From JBAZZQ01 sp041658725 (GTDB lineage: Bacteria > Planctomycetota > Phycisphaerae > JAAYCJ01): DNA of 64,000 nucleotides. The notes below the pieces were generated by a model. The model was not told where the DNA came from, did no database searches, and saw only the letters and a program-made list of their open reading frames with translations. Each line of letters opens with the position of its first letter. Within the stretch, counting starts at the first letter, position 1. The position numbers and the translations under genes were made by a program. Location: positions 54,139 through 118,138 of the forward strand of contig JBAZZQ010000002.1 in the NCBI GenBank assembly GCA_041658725.1, in the 5' to 3' direction. Below are positions 34,949-43,622 of this stretch, one piece after another.

Positions 34949-37498
34949 TTATTTTTCTGCCTGTTCTACGGCTTGTTCCATTTGCTTCATTTCTTCGCTT
35001 TCGCGTTTTGACTGCCAGATGGCCCACCAGAGGGTTACGAGGCAGATAAAGGCTACGATCAGGCCGACCTTCAGCTTGTCGGGGGACGTTCCGTTGATGA
35101 TGTTGAATTTCAGGACCAATCCCAGAGCCAGCAGGCTGACCATGTTCATGACCTTGATCAACGGGTTGATCGCGGGGCCTGCGGTGTCCTTCAATGGGTC
35201 GCCGACGGTGTCGCCGGTGACGGCGGCTTTGTGGGCATCGGAACCCTTTCCGCCGTAGTGGCCGTCTTCGATGAGTTTTTTGGCGTTATCCCAGGCACCG
35301 CCTGCGTTGGCCATGAAGACCGCTAGCAACTGGCCGACTAAGATCATGCCGGCGAGGAAGCCGCCCAGGGCGTATGCGCCGAGCAGGAAGCCTACCATGA
35401 TGGGAGTGAGAATGGCCAGGAATCCCGGACCGACCAGTTCTTTCTGGGCGGTTATGGTGCAGATGCTGACTACGCGGCCATAATCCGGTTTCTTCTTGCC
35501 GGACCAGATATCCTTATCCAGGAACTGCATTCGGCATTCCTTGACGATCAGAAAGGCGGCTCGACCGACCGCACGGATCAGCATGGAGCTAAATAAGAAT
35601 GGAACGGCTCCGCCGAGGAGGAATCCGATGAATACCATCGGATTGGCAACGGTGAGCTTGCCGGCTTCGGCGAGATACTGGGCCGGTTTCATCAGACTGA
35701 TCTTGTCTTCACTGCCCACCGCGATTACCGCGATGAAACTGGCGAAGAGGGATACGGCGGCGATGACGGCTGAGCCGATGGCGATTCCTTTGGTTTCCGC
35801 CTTGGTGGTATTTCCGACGGCATCGAGGTCGGCCAGAATTTGGCGGGCACGACGATAACTGCCGGGTTTTTCCTTTTCCATGGCTTCTTTGTCATAGCCC
35901 ATTTCTCCGATGCCGTTGGCATTGTCTGCCACCGGTCCGAAGACGTCCATTGAAATGGTGTTGCCCGTCAGGGTGAGCATTCCGATACCCGTCATGGCCA
36001 CGCCATAGGCGATAAATAAGGGATCCGTACCCGAATAACAGAGCACGGACAGCAGGATCGCGGTAGCGATTACGACGACCGCGGCCACTGTCGATTCGTA
36101 ACCGACGGCAAACCCCTGGATGATATTGGTCGCATGGCCGGTCTGGCAGGACTTGGCCAGACTTTTGACCGGGCTATGCGAGGTGTGAGTATAATAACTT
36201 GTAACCTTGTTGAGGGCTACGGCGAGGAATACGCCGATCAAGCAGGTGATGGCGGGACGCATGTCCACGCCTCCTCCCAGACCCAAAGTCGCCCAGATGG
36301 GCAGTGCGTTCGGATCGCCGTTCGGGAAACCGGCAGCGGCCGTCGGGTTGGTGAGAAAGTAAGCCGGACTAAATCGCAGATAGAAAATTCCAAGTAGGAA
36401 GAACCCGGCAATTGATATAATCGATCCTATCCAGAAGCCGCGGTGAACGCTCTTTAGCGCGGTGTCGGAAGTGTCATCGGCACCTGCCCGGACGGTATAC
36501 GTGGAAATAATCGATCCGATAACCCCGATGGCGCGAACGAGCAAGGGGAACACAACGCCCTTGTGACCGAAAGTCGCCAGACCCAGGATCATGGCCGCCA
36601 CGATGGTTACTTCATAGCTTTCAAAAATGTCGGCCGCCATACCGGCACAATCACCGACGTTATCACCGACGTTATCCGCGATGGTCGCGGCATTACGCGG
36701 GTCGTCTTCCGGAATATCTTTTTCAATCTTGCCAACGAGGTCCGCTCCGACGTCGGCAGCCTTGGTGTAGATACCGCCGCCGACCCTCATGAACAACGCC
36801 AGCAATGTTCCACCGAAACCGAAGCCCAATAAGGCTTCATAGGCGTTTTCACCAAACATCAGGAAGATGGTCGTACCGCCCAGAAGTCCCAGGCCGTCGG
36901 TGAGCATTCCGGTAACTGTTCCGGTACGATAACCTAACTGCAAGGCTTCACCGTAACTGTGACGGGCGGCTGCGGCGACGCGAAGGTTTCCTGTCGTCGC
37001 CAATCTCATGCCGACAAAACCGACGCACCAACTGAATAGCGAACCGATCAAAAACGCTCCGGCACGACCGTACTTGAACCAATCGTTATTGCTTTGCGTC
37101 GTAAAATAAAGAATAATTGTAATAATGACGATCAGAGGACCAATCTTTTTGAATTGAGCCGCCATATAGGCATTGGCCCCTTCCCGGACAGCGTCGGTAA
37201 TTTCCTGCATCCGTTTTGTGCCCTGATCGGCGGATTTGACCTGTCCGACCAGCATCCAGGCATAGAGCAATCCCGCCACCGCGACCCCCAGCACCACAAA
37301 GAGCGCCACGCGCTCGACTTCGCTGAATTTCGGATCGCTCAAGAAACCGAAAGGTTTAAATAAATGCTGCACCTGTTCGACGACCGGAGCCGACGTCAGG
37401 ATGGGTTGGGCCTGGGTCCATTGCGGAACATACCAGCCGACCATCACCAATGCGACCAGCGCTACGACTGATCCTGAAAGTTTCCAATTCTTTATCAC
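34949..37498 (-). CDS. hppA: membrane-bound proton-translocating pyrophosphatase, K+-independent type
   Basis: 849 residues from GTG (GAGGT upstream). Couples pyrophosphate hydrolysis to H+ (or Na+) transport across the inner membrane. About 16 helices. Substrate motifs DVGADLVGKIE (249-259) and DDPRNAATIADNVGDNVGDCAG (266-287), plus TGDTVGDPLKDTAGPAIN near the end, are intact. K566 in GNTTKAETKG corresponds to the Lys that marks K+-independent enzymes (K+-dependent ones have Ala). An extra N-terminal helix and about 60-residue extension make it longer than typical bacterial forms. A soluble PPase is not seen nearby. Confidence 0.93.
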   Translation of the reverse strand: MIKNWKLSGSVVALVALVMVGWYVPQWTQAQPILTSAPVVEQVQHLFKPFGFLSDPKFSEVERVALFVVLGVAVAGLLYAWMLVGQVKSADQGTKRMQEITDAVREGANAYMAAQFKKIGPLIVIITIILYFTTQSNNDWFKYGRAGAFLIGSLFSWCVGFVGMRLATTGNLRVAAAARHSYGEALQLGYRTGTVTGMLTDGLGLLGGTTIFLMFGENAYEALLGFGFGGTLLALFMRVGGGIYTKAADVGADLVGKIEKDIPEDDPRNAATIADNVGDNVGDCAGMAADIFESYEVTIVAAMILGLATFGHKGVVFPLLVRAIGVIGSIISTYTVRAGADDTSDTALKSVHRGFWIGSIISIAGFFLLGIFYLRFSPAYFLTNPTAAAGFPNGDPNALPIWATLGLGGGVDMRPAITCLIGVFLAVALNKVTSYYTHTSHSPVKSLAKSCQTGHATNIIQGFAVGYESTVAAVVVIATAILLSVLCYSGTDPLFIAYGVAMTGIGMLTLTGNTISMDVFGPVADNANGIGEMGYDKEAMEKEKPGSYRRARQILADLDAVGNTTKAETKGIAIGSAVIAAVSLFASFIAVIAVGSEDKISLMKPAQYLAEAGKLTVANPMVFIGFLLGGAVPFLFSSMLIRAVGRAAFLIVKECRMQFLDKDIWSGKKKPDYGRVVSICTITAQKELVGPGFLAILTPIMVGFLLGAYALGGFLAGMILVGQLLAVFMANAGGAWDNAKKLIEDGHYGGKGSDAHKAAVTGDTVGDPLKDTAGPAINPLIKVMNMVSLLALGLVLKFNIINGTSPDKLKVGLIVAFICLVTLWWAIWQSKRESEEMKQMEQAVEQAEK

Positions 37499-37694
37499 TT
37501 TTAATACCTCGTTAAAACATCCGTAACTGAAAAAGATATTGTTTCAAAAACCGTTTATCATATCGGGTCATCCTGTGACCACGCTTGAGAAACTTCAATA
37601 CCGGCGGTCCTCCCTTCAAGCAGGGAAACCGGCCGAAAACGTAAAGTTGGTATAAATATACATAATATCGTCCGCTCGCAAGGAAAAAATTCAC

Positions 37695-37718
37695 TTTTTA
37701 CCGGAAAACTGGTAAAAA
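37695..37718. other. short A/T-flanked hairpin
   Basis: TTTTTACC-GGAAAACT-GGTAAAAA, an 8-bp stem in the hppA leader side of a 297-base gap. The stem is AT-rich and no gene ends nearby, so termination is doubtful. Nothing else in 37499-37795 was recognised except a weak CCGG-type stem near 37600. Confidence 0.4.
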
Positions 37719-37795
37719 AAGGAACCATTTTAAAACTATGGAAGATTGCGGGGTGGATGTTTATAATGATCGAAGCGATTCATAGGAGATTTTAA

Positions 37796-38257
37796 ATGTC
37801 GGAACAAAATTCGCAGCCGGTCGATGGTAAGGTGCTTATCGTTGATGACAATATTCAAAACGTGGAACTCCTCCAGGCTTACCTGGAAGACCTGCCCGTG
37901 GAGACCCTGGTGGCCAATGACGGCATGGAGGCCATGGACAAGGTTTACGCACACCAACCTGACCTGATTCTCCTGGATATCATGATGCCGAAGATGAGCG
38001 GTTTCGAAGTCTGCAAAAAGCTAAAAAAGGACCCCGCCACCCGCGACATTCCCGTGATCATGATCACCGCGCTCAACGAGATCAGCGATATCGAACGCAG
38101 CGTGGAATGCGGGACCGACGATTTTCTGACCAAGCCAGTCAATAAGCTTGAACTGCTTACCCGCGTCAAATCTTTGCTCCGGTTACGGCATTTGAAAAAT
38201 GAACTGGAACGAGCGCTCGCCTACATGGCGGACCTCGAAGCCAAACCGCCGTCATAA
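37796..38257 (+). CDS. single-domain response regulator (CheY-like receiver)
   Basis: 153 residues: GKVLIVDDNIQNVELLQAYL with the acidic pair, the phospho-Asp in PDLILLDIMMPKMSG, T in VIMITAL and K in DDFLTKPVN, then a C-terminal helix linker (LKNELERALAYMADLE) without an output domain. This resembles the first receiver of PleD-like proteins. The ArfB gene follows by 4 bases. Partner kinase unknown; the 1371-residue kinase at 44625-48740 is on the opposite strand. Confidence 0.88.
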   Translation: MSEQNSQPVDGKVLIVDDNIQNVELLQAYLEDLPVETLVANDGMEAMDKVYAHQPDLILLDIMMPKMSGFEVCKKLKKDPATRDIPVIMITALNEISDIERSVECGTDDFLTKPVNKLELLTRVKSLLRLRHLKNELERALAYMADLEAKPPS

Positions 38258-38261
38258 GATT

Positions 38262-38669
38262 ATGGCACTTCAAATTTCCAAAGACGAATTGGTCTTTACC
38301 GCCACTCGTAGCAGTGGACCGGGCGGACAGAACGTCAACAAGGTCAGCACGCGGGTGATTCTTTCTTTTGATGTGATTAATTCCCCAAGCCTGACCGATG
38401 ACCAAAAGCTGCTTATTCGGAATCGTTTGGCCACCCGCATCAACAAGGAAGGCATACTCCGGGTAGTTTCCCAGCAAACCCGAAGCCAGGCGGAAAATCG
38501 CCAAATCGCCCTTGAACGTTTTATCGAACTGCTGCAGGAGGCATTAAAACGAATGCCGATAAGAAAAAAGACAAAAATCACCCGATCCGCCCAACACCGG
38601 CGGTTGGTGGGTAAAAAGCAACGAAGCCGCCTAAAAGAGCGGCGAAAACAAGTGGATGATTCAGATTAA
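38262..38669 (+). CDS. arfB: ArfB (YaeJ/ICT1) class peptidyl-tRNA hydrolase
   Basis: 135 residues from ATG 38262; the frame opens at 38199 inside the preceding gene, but the family starts at MALQISKDELVF. The catalytic GGQ sits in SSGPGGQNVNKVST (residues 18-31). The basic C-terminal tail (RKKTKITRSAQHRRLVGKKQRSRLKERRK) matches the part of ArfB that inserts into the mRNA channel of stalled ribosomes. It rescues ribosomes on non-stop mRNAs. Likely co-transcribed with the receiver gene, 4 bases upstream. Confidence 0.9.
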   Translation: MALQISKDELVFTATRSSGPGGQNVNKVSTRVILSFDVINSPSLTDDQKLLIRNRLATRINKEGILRVVSQQTRSQAENRQIALERFIELLQEALKRMPIRKKTKITRSAQHRRLVGKKQRSRLKERRKQVDDSD

Positions 38670-38698
38670 AAAATACTATAAATAAATTTAATTTTATC

Positions 38699-38727
38699 TT
38701 GGACATTATTCGGGAGGGAGGTATAAT
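38699..38727 (+). promoter_or_regulatory. sigma70-type promoter of the RRM gene
   Basis: -35 TTGGAC (38699-38704), 17-base spacer, -10 TATAAT (38722-38727), the latter within GGTATAATACC. Predicted leader of about 165 bases before the ATG at 38899, long enough for post-transcriptional control. Confidence 0.7.
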
Positions 38728-38898
38728 ACCATCGGTTGATTAGTCGAACGAATCTGAGGTTGGGCTTGGACGATTTCTTGCTCTTCGTAATTCTTTCACT
38801 CGACCAGTCAAACCTTCTGGGCCGGAACGTCGGCCTCTTTCAGTGAGACCTGGAAAGTAAAATGTGGGGTCCAAAACGCCTAAGATTGGAGTAATACC

Positions 38899-39255
38899 AT
38901 GGGCAAGAAATTGTATGTCGGTAACATGAGCTACGACGTTGATAGCTCGGCATTGGAACAGATGTTTGCTGCACACGGCACCGTGACCAGCGCGCAGGTC
39001 ATTAATGACCGCATGACGGGACGGAGCAAGGGATTCGGATTTGTCGAAATGAGCAGCGACGAAGAAGCAGCCTCGGCTATCGCAGCTTTGAACGGAAAAG
39101 ATTGTGGCGGCCGTGCCTTAACGGTCAATGAAGCCAAGCCGCGAGAAGATCGTGGTGGCAGCCGTGGTGGTGGCGGTGGCAGCCGCGGTGGCAGCTACGG
39201 TGGCGGTGGCGGCGGTGGCAGCCGCGGTGGCAGCTATGGCCGGGGCGGACGTTAA
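38899..39255 (+). CDS. glycine-rich RRM RNA-binding protein
   Basis: 118 residues. One RRM fold: RNP2 LYVGNM (residues 5-10), RNP1 SKGFGFVEM (about 44-52). The tail (after KPRED, residues 84-118) is Gly/Ser/Arg with repeated GGSRGGSYGG. This class (Rbp) is frequent in cyanobacteria and planctomycetes and is often induced by cold. Start follows ATACC(ATG) with a GGAG at 38888. It has its own promoter and terminator, so it is a monocistronic unit. Confidence 0.9.
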   Translation: MGKKLYVGNMSYDVDSSALEQMFAAHGTVTSAQVINDRMTGRSKGFGFVEMSSDEEAASAIAALNGKDCGGRALTVNEAKPREDRGGSRGGGGGSRGGSYGGGGGGGSRGGSYGRGGR

Positions 39256-39276
39256 TCGTTAACCCTTAAGCAATTT

Positions 39277-39314
39277 AAAAGGGAGATCATCTCACGATGG
39301 TCTCCCTTTTTTTT
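39277..39314 (+). terminator. rho-independent terminator of the RRM gene
   Basis: GGGAGATCATC (39281-39291) pairs with GATGGTCTCCC (39296-39306) across loop TCAC, with one G-T pair, flanked by AAAA and eight Ts. Confidence 0.9.
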
Positions 39315-39388
39315 GGGTAGCGTGGGCAATTCTTATTGCCCGTGTCTTTTACGTGGCGGGCAAGCCCGCCTGCTAAATAAGACTACGA

Positions 39389-40768
39389 CTATTTTTCTTC
39401 TGAGATGGCCTGGGCGATGGCTTGATCGAGAACGCCCACCCCTTCGAGCATTGCTTCCTTTGTGATGCACAGGGGAGGAGCGATTTTGACGGTTCCACCT
39501 CCGAACCCGACGGGAGCGAAAAAGAGCAGGCCCCTTTCCATGCAGATGCGCACGATGTTCCAGGCTAGTTCCGAATCCGGGGTTTCCGAACCCTTTATCA
39601 CTATCTGCAGTCCGTTGACCAATCCTCTGCCGTGGCAGGCTCCGATGCGATCAGGATATTTTTTCATCAGGGCCGTCAAGGCATCCTGCATCGCCTGGCC
39701 GACATTGGCGCTGTTTTCCACCAGTTTTTCTTCGAGAATGATTTCTACGCTCGCCAGGGCGGCTGCACAGCAGATCGGGTTGCCGGTATGTGTGCTTGTC
39801 ATCGAGCCTGGACCGTAGAGGTTCATCAGGTCCGCTTTTCCAATGACGGCGGATATCGGCAGTGAACTGGAAATGCCCTTTCCGCAAGTAAAGATATCGG
39901 GGATCACCTTATAATATTCAAAACCCCACATCGTTCCGCAACGGCCGAAACCCGCCTGCACTTCATCGAAGATAAGCACGGCTTTGTGCATATCGCACCA
40001 TTTACGAAGCTGCTGGAAATATTCCGGAGGACCGAAATCCGTTCCCCCGCCCTGATAAGTCTCGGTAATTACACCGCAGACGTTCTTGGGGTCGACTCCC
40101 TTGTCGGCTAATGTTTTTTCAAACAAGGCAAAACTGGTATCTTTGGTCCTGAACCCATCCGGGAAGGGGACCTGCACAAATCCGGGGTCGAGATTCTTAA
40201 TCCAGGTTTTCAAATCCGGGATTCCTCCTGCTTGCTGAGATCCGAGGGTCCGACCGTGAAAGGAGCGATCGAAGGAAACGATGATATGTTTTTTATCCCC
40301 TCCGACTTTTGCGCCGTGTGTCCGGCTGAGCTTGATGGCGCACTCATCGGCCTCGGAACCGGTGGAAAGCAGAAAGCATCGGTCCAGTTCCCTTGGAGCC
40401 AGCTCCACGAGTTTTTTGACCAGTTTCGCCCGCGCTTCGTTCGGAAAGCAATAGCTGGTCAGCAACCCTTGCTGGGCTTGGGCGACGATGGCGTCGATGA
40501 TTTTTTTTCGGCCATGACCCGCGTTTGTGATCAATACACCGGAACTGAAATCCAGCCACTTGTTGCCCCATCGGTCGTAGACGTTAAAACCATCGGCATG
40601 ATCCCAGACGATCGGTGGCTGACCTTCCATGCACTGCGGTTCATAAGTTCGCAACGTCTTAAGAAGGGGCAACGAATCCGGGACGGGAATATCCGTAACG
40701 ATGCGGCGATATTTACTCTCGACTTTTTCGACTTTTCGCGGTTCCAGCGGAAATACTTTCGCGGCCAT
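39389..40768 (-). CDS. class III PLP aminotransferase (4-aminobutyrate aminotransferase-like)
   Basis: 459 residues from ATG 40768 with AGGAG 6 bases upstream (a longer frame to 40822 has no site). The PLP Lys is K297 in CGKGISSSLP, and the ring-N Asp is D268 in LIFDEVQAGFGRCG. Cofactor loop STGSEADECAIK and TSTHTGNPICCAAALAS complete the ornithine/GABA aminotransferase pattern. It transfers an amino group from an omega-amino acid to 2-oxoglutarate; the substrate could be GABA, ornithine or a polyamine-derived aldehyde precursor. The upstream gap (40769-40994) holds a repeat. Confidence 0.85.
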   Translation of the reverse strand: MAAKVFPLEPRKVEKVESKYRRIVTDIPVPDSLPLLKTLRTYEPQCMEGQPPIVWDHADGFNVYDRWGNKWLDFSSGVLITNAGHGRKKIIDAIVAQAQQGLLTSYCFPNEARAKLVKKLVELAPRELDRCFLLSTGSEADECAIKLSRTHGAKVGGDKKHIIVSFDRSFHGRTLGSQQAGGIPDLKTWIKNLDPGFVQVPFPDGFRTKDTSFALFEKTLADKGVDPKNVCGVITETYQGGGTDFGPPEYFQQLRKWCDMHKAVLIFDEVQAGFGRCGTMWGFEYYKVIPDIFTCGKGISSSLPISAVIGKADLMNLYGPGSMTSTHTGNPICCAAALASVEIILEEKLVENSANVGQAMQDALTALMKKYPDRIGACHGRGLVNGLQIVIKGSETPDSELAWNIVRICMERGLLFFAPVGFGGGTVKIAPPLCITKEAMLEGVGVLDQAIAQAISEEK

Positions 40769-40935
40769 TTTTAACTCCTGTTTAAAAAAGCTGACAGCGA
40801 CCAGCTCACAGCTTAACGACAAAATAATATAATTGCTGAATTTTAATGATAAGAAAACGGACTGCCGATCTCAATAAATAGATATAGAATTTTGTTCCAT
40901 TTGAATAGAACATTGTTGGTGACCCGGTGACACAA

Positions 40936-40974
40936 AATAATTACCCGCTCCCTTACGGTCGCGGCTCGTCTTGC
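40936..40974. repeat. GAGCCGCGACC family repeat copy
   Basis: ACCCGCTCCCTTACGGTCGCGGCTCGTC then TTGCCCGAAAATCCTGG, the reverse complement of the element at 25218-25264. Located between two same-strand genes. Confidence 0.6.
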
Positions 40975-40994
40975 CCGAAAATCCTGGACCGCTC

Positions 40995-41771
40995 TTACGG
41001 GAAGAATTCGGGGCGAATGTCGCGCAGGACGGGAAATTCCTGCCGGTAGGTATTCAGATAATCGAGATTCAAAACAGTTTGGATTAACGTTTCGGTTTCT
41101 CCGGCGTCGATTAGGGCCTGTCCGCGGGGATCAATGACCATGCTGTGACCCGCATAGGTCAGTTTCGGGGTATGGCCGCAGCGATTGACGCCGATGACGT
41201 AGGCCTGGTTCTCTATCGCTCGCGCGGCAAGAAGCGTTTTGAAGTGCATTTCACGAGCTTTGGGCCAGTTCGCGATGATCACAAAAAGCGTCACGCCTTG
41301 ACGGACGGCCTGGCGAAATATTTCCGGAAATCGTAAATCGTAGCAGACAAATGGAGCGACAGTAAATCCAGCCCAGTCGAATGTTACGATGTTATCGCCG
41401 GGGGCATAATAATCGCCTTCATTTTCGTATGAGAAGGGATGCAGTTTGTTGTAGCGGATGAGTTCGCGGCCCTGGGGATCGAAAACAATGGCTTGGTTGG
41501 ATGCTTTTTCGCTTTCGGAATACGCCACCATCCCGGCGAGGATGTAAACGCCAAACTGTTTGGCGATCTCGGCGAGAAATCGTTCGGTTGGCCTGGCGTT
41601 GTCATCGACGACGGCAGAAAGATTTTTGCTGTAACCTGTGGCGAACATTTCGGGAAGGACGACAAGACTGCCGGGTTCGACCTTGGCTGCTCCCAAAAGG
41701 GATCGGACTTTTTCAAAATTGGCAATTTTGTTTTCCCAGACGATATCCAGTTGAATGCCGATGACGTTCAT
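40995..41771 (-). CDS. carbon-nitrogen hydrolase, omega-amidase type
   Basis: 258 residues from ATG 41771 (AGGTGAT upstream; a GTG at 41780 is also in frame). The nitrilase triad is complete: E41 in LPEMFATGYS, K109 in YNKLHP, C143 in FVCYDLRFPE. The FVCYDLRFPE form and the EMFATG box match the YafV/Nit2 omega-amidase group, which deaminates alpha-ketoglutaramate and similar compounds; this fits metabolite repair next to an aminotransferase gene. The C-terminal half ends at a conserved FPVLRDIRP. Cytosolic. Confidence 0.88.
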   Translation of the reverse strand: MNVIGIQLDIVWENKIANFEKVRSLLGAAKVEPGSLVVLPEMFATGYSKNLSAVVDDNARPTERFLAEIAKQFGVYILAGMVAYSESEKASNQAIVFDPQGRELIRYNKLHPFSYENEGDYYAPGDNIVTFDWAGFTVAPFVCYDLRFPEIFRQAVRQGVTLFVIIANWPKAREMHFKTLLAARAIENQAYVIGVNRCGHTPKLTYAGHSMVIDPRGQALIDAGETETLIQTVLNLDYLNTYRQEFPVLRDIRPEFFP

Positions 41772-41816
41772 ATAAATCACCTACCTATTTCTTATTGCAA
41801 CCAGACACAGAAATAA

Positions 41817-41957
41817 GTAACCGTTCAGACCACGGTCCTATCTTGTCACGATTCTCCCGCTTTCGTCATCGTCCGGCTTGACCGGACGATCCAGTCCGCA
41901 CCCCTGGATCATCCGGTCAAGCCGGATGATGACAATGAGGGGAGGCTGAACGGTTAC
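41817..41957. repeat. 141-base element bounded by 12-bp inverted repeats
   Basis: GTAACCGTTCAG (41817-41828) is the exact inverse of CTGAACGGTTAC (41946-41957). Inside lies the pair GTCATCGTCCGGC...CCGGACGATCCAG and CTGGATCATCCGG...CCGGATGATGAC. The same outer repeat, with one mismatch, bounds the different element at 58242-58361. Confidence 0.7.
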
Positions 41958-42060
41958 AGAAATAATTTATTCATAACCGGTATTTTATTAACAGATGACC
42001 GCCATATACACAAAATTCCAGGCTTGCTTTCCTTCCTCATGGCCGTAATAATTCACCACC

Positions 42061-42504
42061 ATGAAACGAGACATATTTATTGCCGGAATCATTCAGGGCT
42101 CGTGTCGCGGGAAGGATATTTTCGATCAGAATTATCGCCGGCGATTAACAATCCTGCTGCGAAAGGCCCTGCCGAAGTCGAACGTTTTTTGTCCGGTGGA
42201 AGAACATCCGCAAAGCGTCGATTACGCTTCGGTGAAGGCCCGGGATGTGTTTTTTGATCTGATGAATCGCGCAGCCAAGTCGGATATTTTGGTCGCGTTT
42301 TTACCCCAGGCGAGTCTGGGGACGGCCATCGAACTTTGGCAGGCCCACCAGGCGAAGAAAATTATTTTTACCATTTCGCCCATGACGGAGAATTGGGTGA
42401 TTAAATTTTTAACAAACAAGAATTTCCTAACATTGGAAGATTTTGAGAAATTTGTCACGAGCGGGGCATTTAGAAACTTTGTGGAAGAGCATAATGGAAA
42501 ATGA
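42061..42504 (+). CDS. nucleoside 2-deoxyribosyltransferase-like protein
   Basis: 147 residues. The opening RDIFIAGIIQGSC and the central KSDILVAFLPQASLGTAIELWQAH fit the flavodoxin-like fold of nucleoside 2-deoxyribosyltransferases and related uncharacterised families (Asp and Glu near the active cleft). The following KIIFTISPMTENWVIKFLTNKNF is specific to an uncharacterised subgroup. Its stop lies inside the rlmN start (11-base overlap), suggesting coupling. Activity not demonstrated. Confidence 0.6.
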   Translation: MKRDIFIAGIIQGSCRGKDIFDQNYRRRLTILLRKALPKSNVFCPVEEHPQSVDYASVKARDVFFDLMNRAAKSDILVAFLPQASLGTAIELWQAHQAKKIIFTISPMTENWVIKFLTNKNFLTLEDFEKFVTSGAFRNFVEEHNGK

Positions 42505-43540
42505 AAAGCAATATCTGCTGGATTTTGATTTGGAAGAGCTTGAAGGGCAGATGGTCGAATTAAATGAGCCGGAATATAGGGCTGGGCAGATTTTTCAATG
42601 GATATACCGGCGAAGAGTTCCGGACTTTGACCAAATGAGCAACATCGGCAAACTTCTAAGAATCAAATTAGCGGAAAAGTATTTTATTCTGGGCAGCCAG
42701 CCGGTTATGGTCCGTGACAGCGCCGACGGCACGCGAAAGATGCTTCTGGATTTCGGAAACAAAGTGCAGGTCGAAGCGGTGCTTATCCCGGCCAAAGAGC
42801 ATTTGACGGCCTGCCTCTCTACGCAATCTGGCTGCCCGGTAAAATGTGTTTTTTGCGCCTCAGGTCAGGGCGAATATGGCGGGAATCTGACGGCGGGACA
42901 GATCGCCGAAGAACTCCTGCAACTTCAGATACTGGCGGATCAAACCCAGGAGCGAATCAGTAATATTGTTTTCATGGGTATGGGCGAGCCGCTTTTGAAT
43001 TACGAGAATACCATAAAAGCGATTCGCATCATCAATTCGGATTGGGGATTGAACATCGGAGCTCGGCGGATGACAATTTCCACCGTGGGGATTCCTGATA
43101 AGATTCGTCAACTTGCCCATGAAAAGATGCAGTTTAACCTGGCACTGTCGCTGCACGCGGTGGACCAGAAACTTCGCGAGCAATTGATCCCGCTGGCGAA
43201 AAAATATTCCCTCCGCGACATTTTTGACGCTACCGTCTATTTCTTTGAAAAGACGCATCGTGAGGTCACGCTGGAATATTTGTTATTGAAGGACGTCAAC
43301 TGTAATGGATCGGACGCCGACGTTCTGGCGGAAATGGCTAGGACCATTCGCGCCAACGTCAACTTGATTGTCTACAACCCCACGGAAAACGATCCGTTCC
43401 AGGCGCCCACCAAACAGTCGGTGATGAATTTCCTCAACCACCTGAAAAGATTGAATGTTAACGTTCACATGCGGGCCAGCCGGGGGCAGGACATCGAAGC
43501 GGCATGCGGGCAACTGAAGCATAAAATGACTAAACCCTAA
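42494..43540 (+). CDS. rlmN: 23S rRNA adenine-2503 C2-methyltransferase / tRNA A37 methyltransferase
   Basis: 348 residues from ATG 42494. Radical SAM enzyme that methylates A2503 of 23S rRNA (and A37 of some tRNAs). Motif C114-x3-C118-x2-C121 (CPVKCVFC); GMGEPLLNYENT follows; C338 in RGQDIEAACGQL is the second catalytic Cys (E. coli C355). The start overlaps the preceding gene. The downstream gap (43541-43622) carries a dispersed repeat. Confidence 0.95.
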   Translation: MENEKQYLLDFDLEELEGQMVELNEPEYRAGQIFQWIYRRRVPDFDQMSNIGKLLRIKLAEKYFILGSQPVMVRDSADGTRKMLLDFGNKVQVEAVLIPAKEHLTACLSTQSGCPVKCVFCASGQGEYGGNLTAGQIAEELLQLQILADQTQERISNIVFMGMGEPLLNYENTIKAIRIINSDWGLNIGARRMTISTVGIPDKIRQLAHEKMQFNLALSLHAVDQKLREQLIPLAKKYSLRDIFDATVYFFEKTHREVTLEYLLLKDVNCNGSDADVLAEMARTIRANVNLIVYNPTENDPFQAPTKQSVMNFLNHLKRLNVNVHMRASRGQDIEAACGQLKHKMTKP

Positions 43541-43544
43541 AGCC

Positions 43545-43622
43545 TAATGTCTAATCAATGACTAATTCTTAAATGACTAATGCCTAAGCAAAGCCTGCAA
43601 AGTTTCTTCGCTTAGACATTTT
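43545..43622. repeat. TCTAATCAATGAC-type dispersed repeat, copy 1
   Basis: CTAATGTCTAATCAATGAC...AATGACTAATGCC..., ending with TTTCTTCGCTTAGACATT. The 53738-53862 region contains the inverse of the same elements in the same order. Confidence 0.55.

Noticed and set aside
37499..37795. Fluoride or other riboswitch before hppA
   Set aside because: Stems exist but no conserved riboswitch core sequence could be matched.
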